From assembly GCA_023079485.1 (NCBI GenBank), contig CM041104.1:2667676-2731675 (forward strand): 64,000 nucleotides of DNA, in the 5' to 3' direction. Shown here piece after piece: positions 38,763-52,613 of this stretch. Both the position numbers and the translations under genes were made by a program. The notes beneath the pieces were generated by a model that saw only the letters and a program-made list of their open reading frames with translations, did not search any database and was not told where the DNA came from. The DNA comes from Archilochus colubris (Eukaryota; Chordata; Aves; Apodiformes; Trochilidae). Position 1 is the stretch's first letter. Each line of letters opens with the position of its first letter.

Positions 38763-41700
38763 GAGGCTGCTGGGTGCAACTCCTTCTGCTCACAGAGGAA
38801 TCAGCCCCCAGTCCTGCTGGGCACCTATTTCTTCAGCTCATGATCCCCCCGCAAGACAAAACCAGTTGGTCAGAACACTTCTCTGAGATAACTCAGTCCT
38901 TGGGCACTTCGAGAGAAGCCTCTTCTCTCTTTTAAACTATCACAAGCAGTCTGGTCATTCTTAATCTCCCTGAGACCCCCAAGCAATGAGACCAAATCAT
39001 TCGACAGCTTTGGGGAGTTCCAGGACCCCTCATCAGTTGTCTTTGTCCTTGTGGGAAATTTGAGGAGCCTTTGCTGTACAGGTCTAAGCTCTGGGGAACA
39101 GAGAGGAAATCTGAACAGAGTACATTTGAGTGTAGGTCTCAAATACAGAGGTCTCAGATCCCAGAAATATTGGTGTTTTCTAACCACAGGCCAAGGGAAG
39201 CCCATTGCTCCATGGGGAAGCTGAAAACTTTCATTTTGGTGTTTCCCTGACTTAAGATTTGAATCCTCAACAACAAACCCAAACTGGAGACATTACAACA
39301 GTCTTAGAGAATGCCTGGGACACAAAAACATGCCAATATTTCCTAAACTAAATGGTCCATCTCCTTTTAAGTGGAAGGTTCCCTACAGCCAGAGCTATAG
39401 GGACAATGCCAGGGGCTACAAACACCAGGATTTGACTCCAGTGCAAGTACGACCAGATGGACATAATGCTGGTGAGCAAGACAAGTATTTCTGCCCTTCT
39501 TACCCTCAGCTGTGGCAATGAGCAAGATTCCTGGGTGCTTGTACCACCACCAAACCCCTGAGATAGCTGCTGGAACACTAAATACCCCTTCCTGGCTCTT
39601 GAGACAATAAACCCATTTCTTCTGGAGCTCCTCACTACCAAGAATTCACAGTTATGAGAAAATTTGTTGTGAGGAACACTGTGTAAACCACCACCAGAAA
39701 AGTGCACTGGATTTACCTGCTGGATTTGCTGCTGTTACTGTTGTCAGAGTGGAAGAACATTTCTCAGAGCTTTAATCTCCAGGAGCAGGCTACGTGTGCA
39801 GCATGCTGGGCAGGTGTGCAAGCTACTGGTTCTCAGCAAGCAAACCTTTCACAAGTTTCCATTAATGTGAACACGTTCTGAACACCCAAGGATTTGATAA
39901 AAGCAATTTACTTTCCCCAAGCCATCGAGTGGCTCAGCTGAACCAACTCAAAAATTTGCATTTTGCCATTTGCATAGATGTGGTTTAATACCAGAGGAGT
40001 GCATAACCAGGAATGTCTGAAAATCTGGCTTTTGGGGGGAATTGCTCTGTGGAAAACAGTAGTAAAAAGCAGGATCCAATCTAAATCTTACAAGTGAAGG
40101 GGGGAAAAAAAAAAGCCACTTATTACACGAGCAGGAAAACTGCATGAAACACTGAGAAGCCTCTTAGAAAGGCAAATTATCACCCGGCGTCGATGGCAAA
40201 GGGATCATTTACATTCCCAGTTCGTAAAAAGCAGTGATTAATACAGCTAGAGAAAATGTAAAATTTAATGAGTAACTGAAGTGTTCAAACAAACTGCCAG
40301 TTTAATAAAGCTGAATGACAAGGCCAAAGTGTTGGGAATAAAATCTCAAGGTTTTGTTAGCAGTGAGAAAATTCATGGTTTGACTGAGAAGAAGAAAAGG
40401 TGATTTAGCATCAAAGGAAATAATTACTCTTGAAATAAATAAGGATTAGAATGAACATTTATATTGTCTTTTTTTCCCCTCTGATGTGTCCAAACCTCAA
40501 ATTTATTTTAGTTTACCTACTTAGCTAATTAAAGCTCTAAAAATAAAATAAAATTTTATGGGGCATTTCTGGAGAAAACTAGCATAACTTAAAACAGACC
40601 CGGACACTTTGATTATTGCATCAAGTTTCTGTTAGTTTTTATGGTGCAATAAATTTGTGAAATATTGCCTCCTGCTGATCTAATTATGATCCTATTTTTA
40701 AGCAATTTTTAAAAATTATAAATGTATTGCAGGCTTTCCTTTTTAATGGCTTGAATTTAATAAAAAAATGCATGAAGTTGGGAAGGAAAACACTGAACCA
40801 AAATTTCAGCTGATATAAGGAGTTGGGCTGTTTGTGCCAGGTGGTCATTTTGCAGAAACCCTAACTGCTCCAGATGCCAGTTTTACAAATTCCCTTTAAA
40901 TGCCAAACTGGGTCCAAGTCTTCTCACTCATGGTGGCTTTGCAGGCCAAATCTGACCCATGAGTCTTTTTTCAAACCCTGTTTCTTTGAACTGAGTCACT
41001 CAAACCCAATCTGATCAGTAGATGACACAGGGAAATAGAGGACACGGTTGCAGAGCACTGGGGTTGGGTAAGGCCAACAACTTCAGTTTTTACTTCTGAC
41101 AACATGAAGCTGAAATGTCCATGAACAAGACAGCTCTACTCACTCCAGAACTATTAATTTACACAAAGATTTCTCACAGTTGCATCTACATTCTCAAAGG
41201 ATGTCCACCTGATACACAGGGGCTATGTGACTCTCACAAGCAGACCCATAGGGAGGAACCATTCATGACTTGCATTCTGCAGATACAAATATTCAGAATA
41301 TTCCTTCCCATTAGAATGGAAATGGTGAGACAGATCTAATCACTGCGTGCTCAGGACAGCATTGTACAAGTCAAGATGTGAAAACACATCCATCATGGAA
41401 ACAGCCTGACCCCAAAATGCCAACAACGTTAACAGAAGCAAGACAAGCCAGAATTACCCTTTAGAAGCTCTTTAGAAAAAAAGTACCACTTTGCATTCAT
41501 TCAGCATGTCATCCTAACCTCAGGGTACCTCCCAAAATAAGAAACAGTGCTCCTATAATTAGGATACAGCTAAGCATTTACATTCCAGATATGGCTATCA
41601 AGGTAGAAGTAGGGTACAAGGAGTACTCGGAGTGGGAAGAGACATAATGTAAGTATAAGAGCACAAGCTACACTCTGACACAAAGTCATTATTTTAGTCT

Positions 41701-44700
41701 CTGATGTCTGCATAACCTCCTGCTCACAAAACTCATCTGCAGAGAGAGCACTCTTTCCACTCTTCAAGCACTGAGGACCTGCTTAGTTTCAGATAGAGGC
41801 AGGTTCCTGGGCTTTTTGTTCAGTCTTTTTTCACTCTCAAGCACGACTACTTTTATTTTACTATCATATTGAAAAAAAAAAATCAATGAACTGAGGACAT
41901 GGCTGCTAGAAACACTTCTGTTAGAGACATCTGAGTACTGGACAAGGTTCCATGCACAGATTTTCCCCTTGCAGTGTCCCTAATACCCCAGAGAAGCTAA
42001 AGACATGGTGACATTTGCAAGGAGAGGTTCCAGCTAGAAATCAGAAAAAAAGGGAAGAAAAGACTGGTTTAGCTGATAGCCAAGCAACACCAACAATCAG
42101 ACTCCAAGTCTACTGTTATTAGAGAAATCTATCATCAAAATTATTTAGAACTCACGTGAAGATGGACCCAAAAACTCAATAGCCAAGGCTTTTCTTACAG
42201 TGTATCTGTTCTAAGGAGGTAAACCCAGAAATGTCTCAGGAAGTCAGACTCAGGTCAGATTTAAATAGGTTTTCACACAGGCATCTGCACAGAGATTCAG
42301 GTTCTTGAGCTACAAAACTGTATCTAACCATCAACTGTGTTTCCAGATTTTTAGAAGAAGACATCAGCTCCTAGGTGGTCACCTCTTGTTCCTTCCTCAA
42401 ATGTGTGACATTGACTCCTTTACACAGCAGGCTCTGGGCTGGTAAGCTTCATCTAAGAGCAGAAGATTGCAATGACACCTAAAAAGAGTCCCAGTTCACT
42501 GAAGCACATTTCTCTCTGAAGACTTCAGTGTGAAAAGGAAAAGCTGCTGAGCAGAAGGCAGGGTAGCTTCCTCTACTTTTAAATCCAGAGACGTATCTGC
42601 TTGAAATGGAAAGAAGTAGAAAATGCAAGTGCCACCTTAGACAAGAGCTCTGTCACCTTCTTCAACAAAATGGTGGCTCTCTGAGGGGCAGACATAGCTG
42701 AATGGGTTGCACCAGATTGCAGTGCATTTAGCTGCTGGCAATATTTCTAATGAGGAGTTTATATGCAGAAATATTTGTAAACAGTAAATTGAGAGACTGA
42801 CGTGTTGCTAAAAGCTGTACTAACCACATCAGAGTACACTGCCCAAACCCTCCATCTCCTTAAGAGAGAAGATGGAGGAAAGTGTTAAGTGTTTAAGAAG
42901 AGGAAAGCGTTCTTCCCATACATTCATACCTGTCCTCCTTTACTGTCAAGCCCAAGAAACATTATCACCAGGAGCTTCCACCTTTTCTGAAGGTAAGTAG
43001 ATGAAAAACAAAATGCATCTCTATCTTCTGAAATGCCACCTTCCTCTTCCAGGAGATAACATGGAGCATGAAGATTAATTTAAAGCTGTTAATTGCTTTT
43101 GCAATTATTTTCTTTCAATTTGCTTATCTGGGGAGATAGGTAAGAGACATGCATTGCAAGTGATACAAACACCTGAGTGCCCAGGGACAGCATCCCAGCA
43201 GCTTGCTGTACAGACATGCAGCAAGGGCTCCTAAGGAGATCAGCACAGTACATTAATGCCTCTGGTCTGGAGTTTCTGTTAGTTTCCTCCTCTACACTGA
43301 AATAGCATGGATGTTCAGAAAAAAACCTGTAATAGACTTGTGAAATCTCCTGACTAGATGGCAATTCAGCTCCTCTTTTCCAGGAGTCAACCTGCAAACA
43401 GGCAAATAACACAGGTCAGCAAAAACTAAGCACTTTCTCTTAACCACCTACACACAGACTGGCAAGAGTGTAAACCCACTGCTGTCCTGCTCTGTCCCAT
43501 AAATATCCTCCAAGAAGAAGGATTTCTCACCAAAAAAATAAAATAAATAATCCTGTCATACTTAAGGGAAGTGCTGAGCTCAGCAACAACAGGCAGAGTA
43601 TTTTAGCTCTGTGTTTACCTAATTTGGGACAAAACTGAAAATCCTATGTGAAACTGCAAACTAACACAGGTGCATGTTCAGCTTCAGCACAACTGGAATT
43701 GTCTACCAGCACAGAATAACCATGGTTGGGTTTTTATCTTATTCTTCATTGATTAATCCCAGGCTTCTACAAGCAGCTTGTGCCTCCAGCATATCATTAG
43801 GGATTATTTTCACAGCTCCTGTGTTCAGACAACACTGTGTAAAATCCCAGCAAATTATTTGGTCACCGAGATGTGCGTGGAGCCCTTTAGGAGCAAAACT
43901 GCTAAAACACTTATGCAATGCCAAGAAAAAAAAAATGGCTAAACCACACATCTTGATTCTGGCCAGGCAGGAGAGCTTCAATAGGGCTTCCTCTTTATCT
44001 CAGATTTGTTGGGAGAAAAAAAAGAGATATTATTACCATGCCTCCCCTATTAGAAATGTCAGGCACTTGGGTGTAATTCTTCTTCTCATAGCACTGAGGA
44101 GCTCAGAGTAACAAAGGAAAGCACCAAGATCTCCATGCAGCACAGAGAACCAGAGCTCATCAATACCTTTTCTTCACATGACAACTATTAACAAATCGCT
44201 GTAGCTGCAGGAAATAGCTCATGGTCCAGAAAGGCTGTTCCAAGGTCCACAAAGTCTGCAGTCTTTATTTAAATCTGTCAGTAAAGCAGCTAGAAATAGA
44301 TGTCCCTCTGCTGCTGCTGCTGAGATTACACAAGTTAAACTAGCAGCAGGTAACAAGGGACTTCTTCAAACCTCCTTCAGAGGCAGCTTTCTGGGTACTT
44401 GATTACCATGACAGAGGGAACTGAGCCTCTCAGAAACTCAGCTGACAGCACAGCAGACCTTTGCCTCAGGCAAAGCAGAATGAATTCCCGTCCTTCCCAA
44501 GTCAATGTAATTTATAGCCCAGGGCTGTGTCTCATTACTCCTGCCCGAGCCAAGGTTGTTCGAACTTCAGTGGCAGTTGAGCACCAGACTTGTCTCCTGC
44601 TGGCACTCCTCCCAAAGCAGGAGCCAGGGCTTTATTTAGCTGGAAATCTGGTCTGCTGCACTGAGAAGTTTGGAAAGAAAAGAGAATGTTTCTGGAAAGT

Positions 44701-45275
44701 GGAGCACTATAAGGTAGATTTTATAAACTATAATGAGAGAGATTACAGTATCCAGGGAAAGGACTGAGTTACATCTACCAAGCATCAGTGTTTGCTGAGC
44801 AGCAGCAGGGATGAGTTCACAGATTTCATCCTTTAGAAAGATGACAGCTAGGTGAGGATGTAACTTTTGCCTGGATAACCTGAATAATTTCTAATTTGTC
44901 TGTGTCCTAAATAAGAAAATAGCAAGTTAATAATGCTGTATATGCATTATTTTGTTTTCCTCTAAATTCTACACAAGTTTTACACTGTCACAGTTAAACA
45001 GCTTAAAAAAAGCTCTTGGCTCAGTGGAAAAAGGAAAAAGAAAATGAAAAATATCTTAGACAATAATATGCAGGAGCTCTGTGTGCATAACTTGTGTTCT
45101 TATTTCTCTTCTCCAATAAACAAACTCCCCATCATTCTGCAGCCACAAGCCCCTTGTAGTCTGTGCAAAAGAAAACAAAACAAATTAAAAAAAACCCTTC
45201 ACTGTGCCATATTGCTCTGCTACAGGAAGAGTTGGAGATTGCAAACCTATTGCTATGGGATAGCTAAAGTGTTAC

Positions 45276-45334
45276 AGACTGGTTTGGGTTGGAAAGAACC
45301 TTAAAGATCCCCTAGTTCCAACCCTCCTGCCATA
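45276..45334 (-). mobile_element. CR1 3' sliver
   Basis: A fragment of about 60 bases with GGTTTGGGTTGGAAAGAACC, TTAAAGATCCCCTAGTTCCA and ACCCTCCTGCCAT. It resembles the reverse complement of a CR1 3' untranslated end. It is too short to assign to a subfamily. Confidence 0.65.
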
Positions 45335-47372
45335 TAAAAATGCTGGAGGTGTTAAAACTTCCAGGGAGAAGAGTCAGGGTAAAAAGAAGCTCCTAGAATT
45401 TTCACGGGTGGATTGATTTTGGATTCATTTTGAATGGACTTTCACCTCTATTGAGAGAACAAAATCCTCCTGAAGTCAGAGTCTGAAACACAAATTAAAT
45501 TCTACAAAGACAGGGCCAGACCTTCTATTCAGGTATCCAAAGAGGAATATTCTTCATTGCCTCAAGACCATTTCTTCACTGTTTTTTTCAGCTCTAGAAG
45601 AAGAAGCTGACTCCAATATCAAAGAGGACATCACATTAACAAGACACTCACTCAGCTTTCTTTTTGGTCAGAATTTTGTGGTTCCTACAGTTTTTTGATT
45701 ACCAGGTCATCACCACCACTGCTTTTGTCATTCATCCAAGCTCCCTTGTATGCAGCCAGCAGCCTGGCATCTTTCTCCTAAGCCATCATCCTTTTGCGGG
45801 ATCATTAGGAAAACAAACCAGGGCTTGGCTGCTGCTGCTGAGCTCTCAAATTCTGATTTCAAGGTGATTTGTGCTCCCTTCCTCCTCGGTTTGGAAGGAT
45901 GGAAGGGGAAGCAAAACACACTCTTCCTTTGTGTGCTTGGAGCCAAGAAAGGAATTAACTTGCCTAGCACAGTATCTCCTCTGAAGTGTACAGTACGTCA
46001 GGGGGACAATCAATTTCATGGTTCTATAAAGCTGATTGGAACATGATTACACAGCAAGCCATTGGCTTTTTTTTCCTCTGGCTCACCAACTGCCTGTGCT
46101 TCTCAGGAACAATTACTACTGCAGGTGACTTTGGATTGCAGCTGGGATGGACATCAGTTTCAATCTTATCAGGAAGTTTCAGACATTTGTGGCAAAAGAC
46201 TAAAGCTAATTGCACCAAGTGTTACACAAAAGGAATAATTTGAAGAAAGTTACCTCCTAATGAACAGGGAAGAGTTAGTGACCAGGTTAGTGAACAATCC
46301 TTCTCCAGTGTTTTACTCTAGAAATAAAGATTATATTTTATGAGCAGGTAATTGGGTGCATTTTCTGCCTTAACCCTCAGTTGAAGCCAGGCAATTATTG
46401 CTACTTATATCCCACCCCAGACCACTAAATTTTATCCAGGAAATGGGAAAAAGCAAAGACCTTTCATTTCTCCCATTCTTGTACTACTGCTTTGAGGAGA
46501 AGGTTATGGGAGAGTTAAACAGCATTTTTGCAAGTTATATTTAAGGCTGGCAAGATGTGAAAGACTAAAAGCCCTGAAGAACAAAACCCTTTAATTTAGT
46601 CTCAGCACAAGCCCAGCATGGTTGGTAACAGTACAAAAAGGCACAGAACAGCTTCAGGAATGAATGTGGAAGTTAACCTAGAGAGACCCTGTGAATAAAA
46701 GAGGCCCATTTGCTCCCCAGCCTATTTACTGTGAATCACACAAACAGGGAGTAAATTAAACCTGAACACAAATGCAGGCAACACATGTACACACAAACAA
46801 GACAGAATATAACATGGTCCTAAACCAAATATTTCTCTTGACCAGGAGCAGAGATAGTAGGGCTGAGAAGTCTCATCACCTCTCCTTGCTTAGACTCCTG
46901 CTCATTTTTCCTTGGGACTTTATTGCTTTTTGTTTTCTATAAATAAAACCAAATATCTATGAGAAAGGGAAGAAGAATGGAGTGTGTAAGGAAGCAATTG
47001 GGAGATCCTCAGTAATGTATGCAGGCCATTAAGGATTCCATTAAGTTTACTAACAGGTCTTTAATGATAAAATATCTTCTTTTATTTTACCTACTTTCTA
47101 AACATTATAGTCTATTCTGCCATTCATGCTTGCACCCCACTGACATTAATTAGCATGCTATATATTAAAGAGAGCTTTTAATGAGCTGTTATTTTCTATG
47201 ATTTTATTGGAGAGCCTCATTGTTCAGTTTAATAGCAGAAAATGACAACTATAGAACCTGCTTTGATAGGATGGCAGCACTGAGGCAGTTATTCAATCTC
47301 CATACTTGTTCCTGGGTTAGTTCTTGCTGCTGAAAGCACAGCTTAATATACCCCAGAGCTGCTCTGCCATGC

Positions 47373-47422
47373 AACCCCAAATCAACACAATGAACACATG
47401 AACAAACCCCAAATCAACACAA
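47373..47422. repeat. 18-bp direct repeat, 32-bp spacing
   Basis: AACCCCAAATCAACACAA occurs at 47373-47390 and again at 47405-47422, separated by TGAACACATGAACA. It is a perfect short direct duplication. Confidence 0.85.
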
Positions 47423-47986
47423 CAGGGTTCCAAGAGCATCACAGCCAGCTGCTCTCTTTGCTATACACCATAAAGGAACAGAAGAAAACCCCACATCCCT
47501 CTGAACTGGGTTTTGCCACATTTGTAGATAAAATATCAGGCCTAGCTATTGTTATAGCTCAAAATCAGATATATTTAGTCACTTTTAAACTAACTTGTGC
47601 TTATATACCAAGACAAGTGTCTGCCTCCCACTAAGTAGATTTTCACCATTTCAGACAGGAGTGGCTGAATGAGAAGCAAAGGGAAGAGTAAGTTGTTCTC
47701 CCCAAACTAAAACCTAGCAGCTGCCAGCATCCTTCTGAAAGCTGCCCCATCCCTGCTGTCAGCAATCCCATCTGGACAGCAGGGAGAATAGAAACCAGAG
47801 TAAAAAAAAAACAAAAAATACCAAAAAAAAAGCAACAAAAAACATGGAGGGAAAAAGGACTTATAGTGACAGAGATTGGTAAGGACAACACAACACAGGG
47901 AATTAAACCCACACCCAGCCTGTCAACTGCATGGCAGGATCCTAGGTAATAGCTGGGTCTAATACACAGGCACAAAGGGCAGCAGT

Positions 47987-48019
47987 AAGATTAATTTCCC
48001 AAAGATTAATTTCCCAAAG
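47987..48019. repeat. 15-bp tandem duplication
   Basis: AAGATTAATTTCCCA is perfectly repeated twice in tandem, with the first bases of a third copy. Confidence 0.9.
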
Positions 48020-51000
48020 GGAGCCATAATTCTGGCATTCCAGCTTTTGAAGGTGATGAGCAAATCACCTTGACTGGCTTTTTCCTCTCTCAAACTGTTC
48101 CTCAGTTGCATCAATTAAGAGGACTAAGCCACCACTTCTGAATTTTTCAATCCTTTTTGCTAAATTAAGTGATACTTAAGATGAAAGGGAAATAACCATC
48201 TAGGAGGGAAGTACAGACACATATCTGTAATTTTCTTTCAACTTAGTTAACTACTACGTTTTGCTAAGCAAGATCTGAGTATGGAATTGTTAAAAAGCTT
48301 TTTCTATATCATCAGAACTGCACGGGTATCCTTGCACTTGGAAAGATTAGATGGAAGAAATGGAATTAAGAATCAATTGTTTTCCTGAGTGAGCAATACA
48401 GAGAAACAGCATGTTTGAAAGAAGAAAGAACAGACCAATATTGTATTTTTTCTAGAGAAGAAAATAAAGTCCTGGAAGGCAGAAAGGCAAGATGTTCACA
48501 TATCTACAAAAGGATTTTTTAAATTTGAACTTTTTTCCAGGGAAGAATGAGTTTTCAGTTCTTATCATTTTGTTTGGCTTTGGAAGAGTTTAACATGCAC
48601 ATTAAAATACTTCCTTTAAAAAAAAATGCTTTTGTTGAAGCAAAATATCTTTTCTCATTTGCATTGGATTTATATTGCTGCAAGTCTACTGGCTTCAAAA
48701 GAACAATAAAAAGGTAATCAAAGAAATTGTTATGCTCAAGGGACCATATTATGCTTTTATTTCTCACAAGCTTGATAAGCAAATATTTTAAACAGTTGAT
48801 TCAGACTATTTATAACACAAGTATGCTATTCACCTGGAGGTTGTCATACATTTAAAAACCCCTGACATCTGAGTTTCTCAAAAAACTCTCTCACTTTCTC
48901 ATCATTAACAAATGCTTCCAAGCTCAGTATATCTTGCAAATAACAGTGAGTGAGTAGCACACAATTAAGAAACCTCTATGATTTGAAAAACTTTGTTCAA
49001 AAGCTCTTTAAGGTGTTTATTCAGAAAAGTAGCCCTAATCAGGAAATCACATTTCCTGAGTTTTTGGCTGTGTTCAACTAACTGGGTCAGGACAGAGAGA
49101 AACACCAGCAACAAAGATCCAGGCAGACTCTTTGGAACACTTTAGCACCTGAGCCACCAGCCAGGAATCCTCTGGTGTCCCCAGCCCTCCTGAGATGGAA
49201 GGAGCCTGAAGCCACCAACCATTATCCTTGGATGTGCTAGAGAGACAGAGCAGGGTCTGATTCCTCCCATCAGCTTTAAATCAAACCAGGTCCAACCAAT
49301 TTCAGTTCTGCCATGGTGCAGGACATTTTATGGTTCCAAAAGTGCTAGGGGAAAGAAAGCCACCCTGTTTCACCTGAAGAGCTGCTGCATCTGTTACCTT
49401 CTGTATGACTCCACAGGTAAATGAGGTTTTCCTTGAAGGGTTGGAGAAGCCACCTTAAATGCCCTGGGTATGGCAGAGGGGTCATTCAAGCACACACTAC
49501 AATTCTAGGGCTTACATAGAGCTTAGAAACTCTCTTACTTTAGTATGAGCAGCATGGAGGAGGAAACAAAGCTCTCTGTGGGATTCTGCTGGCTGAAAGA
49601 AAAGAGATTTCCTTGTGACCTTGTTGTGCACCTCAGATTTCCCTGAGAAGCCCTCACTAAACCCTGCCCTGTCTCAGAAACAGAACAAGAGGGGCTGTGG
49701 CTGACAAGGCATCCCCAACCTGCTACCAAACGGAGCAATGCTCAGATTTATCACCCTTCCCAGCTGCCAAGAAAAGGTAACACATCAGTGCATTCAGCAC
49801 TATTCAGTTGCCAAAATCTGGCCTGAATCCTGACCAAGAGCACATGCAGCATCTACCCAACCTGGCCACCAAGTGCTCAGTAAATGCTACAGTAAGAAAC
49901 CCTGTCATAAACAATTCCTCTTCTGCCAGCCCAGCCCTCTTCCAGTGCAGTTCTGCACAAAAAGCCATTAACTGCAGAATTAATTTAGCTGTGCAGATGT
50001 ACACAGCTTTCCTTACCCATAACTGAGAGGATGGAGCAGCCTGCTTCAGAGCTGACAGTTTCAAACTTAAACAGATTATACATGGCCACACAGCTTCCTT
50101 GTTAGTTTAGACTATTAAAGCATCCTAATTCAGCATAGTGCAGCTGCAGTAAAGCACTTTTTATTCATGTAATTGACTTTCATGGACCCTGGACAAAGAA
50201 TATACTGCAGTACAAGACACTGAATAAATCCAGTGTCAAAGGAAAACAACATTAGTGCTGCAGATGAGAGCAATATCCAGTTGCACCAAGACTGCATTGT
50301 CAAATCCCCTACAGAAGAGTGGTAAAGCTACCATCAAATACACAGTCTTTAATTGATCCTTTCCAGGGTTTTGACCTCTTAACAGTGTCTCCATAATGTT
50401 CTCTTAATGTTTAGCTAAATGCAGCAGGCAGTGGTGTGGGGCATGGACTTCCTTCAGCACACACTTAGTGAGCTTAAGTGAGAAAGCTTTGGCCCAGGAG
50501 GATTGGGCATCCAGAGAATGCAATTGAGAAGCTGTAACACGATTGATTTTCAGGGGAACATTCAAAGCCACTTCTCACCGAAGGCAATTTCCCAGAATTG
50601 TCATCTTTCTACTGTTTCAACTGTAGAGCTTTATATAAATTGGCTGCAAGATTTCGTGGTTGTTGCTTTTCTTCTGGTGGGAGCCATTTCAAACTCTTCT
50701 TAACCAAAAAAAAGAAAAGCCTTTAAATAAACAAACAAATTCCTAAATGAAGTTGAGTTCCCAACTCTTTCAGCTTTTCAAGGAAACCTTTTTTTTTTTT
50801 TTAAACACCTTTTATCAGGCTATGAATAGAACTGTGAGCATATCCATGCTGTGGTTAGCTATCACACCACATAATCATCCTTTGTGTTATAATGAATATG
50901 CCCTTTCAGTGATAAGAAGTGGAAGAAATTTGTTTCCACCCTCTTGTAAATGCAAGCAGTGCATCCTACAAAGACTGACCTTATGCATGACCCCTTAAAG

Positions 51001-52030
51001 AGGCTGCTTCCATGTAACAATTTCTCCTGCAGAGAAAAAGTGAGTTAAGTGATCAAGAAGAAATGGCATATTGGCCACTGGAGAGATGATGAAGGGCAGG
51101 CAGAAATTTTGCATGGCATCTGAGAGGATCTGTAACCTCTGAAGTGCAATTTAAACTCAGATCCAATGGGGTTAGAGGAGCTAGGCTCCAAGCATCCCAT
51201 TAAAATGCTGAAATTGTGTCTGAAAGTCCCTTCCAACATTATTCCTTGCATCCAAATAGAGATTTTCAGCATTTCAGAAACAGTGACTGCAAAAACTGGA
51301 TAGTTAGAAGCTGCAAATGCATCTTTATTTTTCCCAAGACCCATGTGCAACCCACAAGGGACTTCATGATGGTAAAGATGAGAACATAAGGGATTAGGAG
51401 ACTACATCTTACAACGTTTAAAAGGCAGCTTGCTGTTTAAACCTGGCCTTTAGGCATGGCTCATTGAAAGGACTTCAACAGGCTGAGAGACAGTTTTCCC
51501 AGCCAAGGAGCTGTATACACTTTAACCACCCTTTAAATGCTTCTAGGACTGTAATATCTTATAAAAATGCCTTCCCACAAGTATTGTGACAAGTGTTTTA
51601 GAGAGGAACACCAGCAGGTTTTACTTCTTTTTCTCTTTAAGGATGATATAGTCTAAGAACTGACAATTCTGAGAAGTAGTTTACACTCAAAAAACACAGA
51701 AAAAGTCAAAAGCTAACACCAGTTCCTGGGTGCACCTGTAAGCTCTCAACTGCCCAAACAGTGAAATGCAGATATAAGTGTTTTGCTTGTTTACATTTTC
51801 AAAATTAAATGTCAGTTTGCACAAAATGCCTGGGTTCACACATGTGTCTGGGGCACTGTAATTTGGATTATGGAGGAAATGCTTGAGACAACCTCATATC
51901 ATCTAAAAGCAGAATTTAAGTGCCAAAGCTGGTCCATGACCTTAAATTAGATTGCTTGCCCCTGCAGTTCAATGACAGCATGGGTCTTTCTTCTGTTTGA
52001 TGGTGGTTTGACTTTACAGACACTTAGGAT

Positions 52031-52049
52031 AAAAAAAAAAAAAAAAAAA
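52031..52049. repeat. 19-base poly-A run
   Basis: An uninterrupted run of A. No source gene sequence is recognised beside it. Confidence 0.85.
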
Positions 52050-52509
52050 GTTAAAAAACTAATCTTTGTTGCATGTCTTAGTACACAAAGGCTTTAAAGC
52101 TGAACTCCCACGGGGAATAAGCACAATAGGCAGCATTTTATTATTAAGGATTTTAAAGTATAGCAGTTTTTCAGGACTGGTAAGAAAAAATTCAACAAGT
52201 TGTGGTGCTTTAAGTCTTCCAGGAGACTGAAGGGGACACAGGACTTGTTATAATATTATTAGATTCTGCCACTCACAGCTCAGCCCAAGACACAGCTGCA
52301 ATAATGCCTCTTTCATGAATGTCACATGCAAAAACCTCTCTGTGGAGCATTCTACCCAAATCACTGCACCAGCAAAATCCATCACTGCTCTTTAGCTGTG
52401 TTTCTGACCTACTTGTCTCATGTAAGCACCTACACACCTAGAAGCCACCCGGAGACTTGGCTACAGCAGGACTCCTCAGCTTCCTCTCCTATGCAGGGTG
52501 CACTCACAG

Positions 52510-52613
52510 CATAGAATCATAGAATTGCTCAGGCTGGAAAAGACCTTCAAGATCATCGAGTCCAACCCTGTCCTAACCTTAGTACCCTATTCCTGATGAC
52601 CCATCACTAAACC
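52510..52613 (-). mobile_element. Older CR1, 3' segment (interrupted by a nested CR1)
   Basis: This minus-orientation CR1 3' end starts with ATAGAATCATAGAATTG and continues GGCTGGAAAAGACCTTCAAG, ATCATCGAGTCCAACCC and ATCACTAAACCAC. It stops abruptly where the second CR1 begins. The continuation is found at about 53212-53300. Confidence 0.85.

Noticed and set aside
43674..44111. 145-codon plus-strand open frame
   Set aside because: It contains a poly-lysine run from an A tract and has no domain pattern. It is treated as chance.
51215..51245. AAAGTCCCTTCCAACATTATTC, resembling a CR1 3' end
   Set aside because: Only about 15 bases resemble the CR1 motif, and neither flank continues the similarity.
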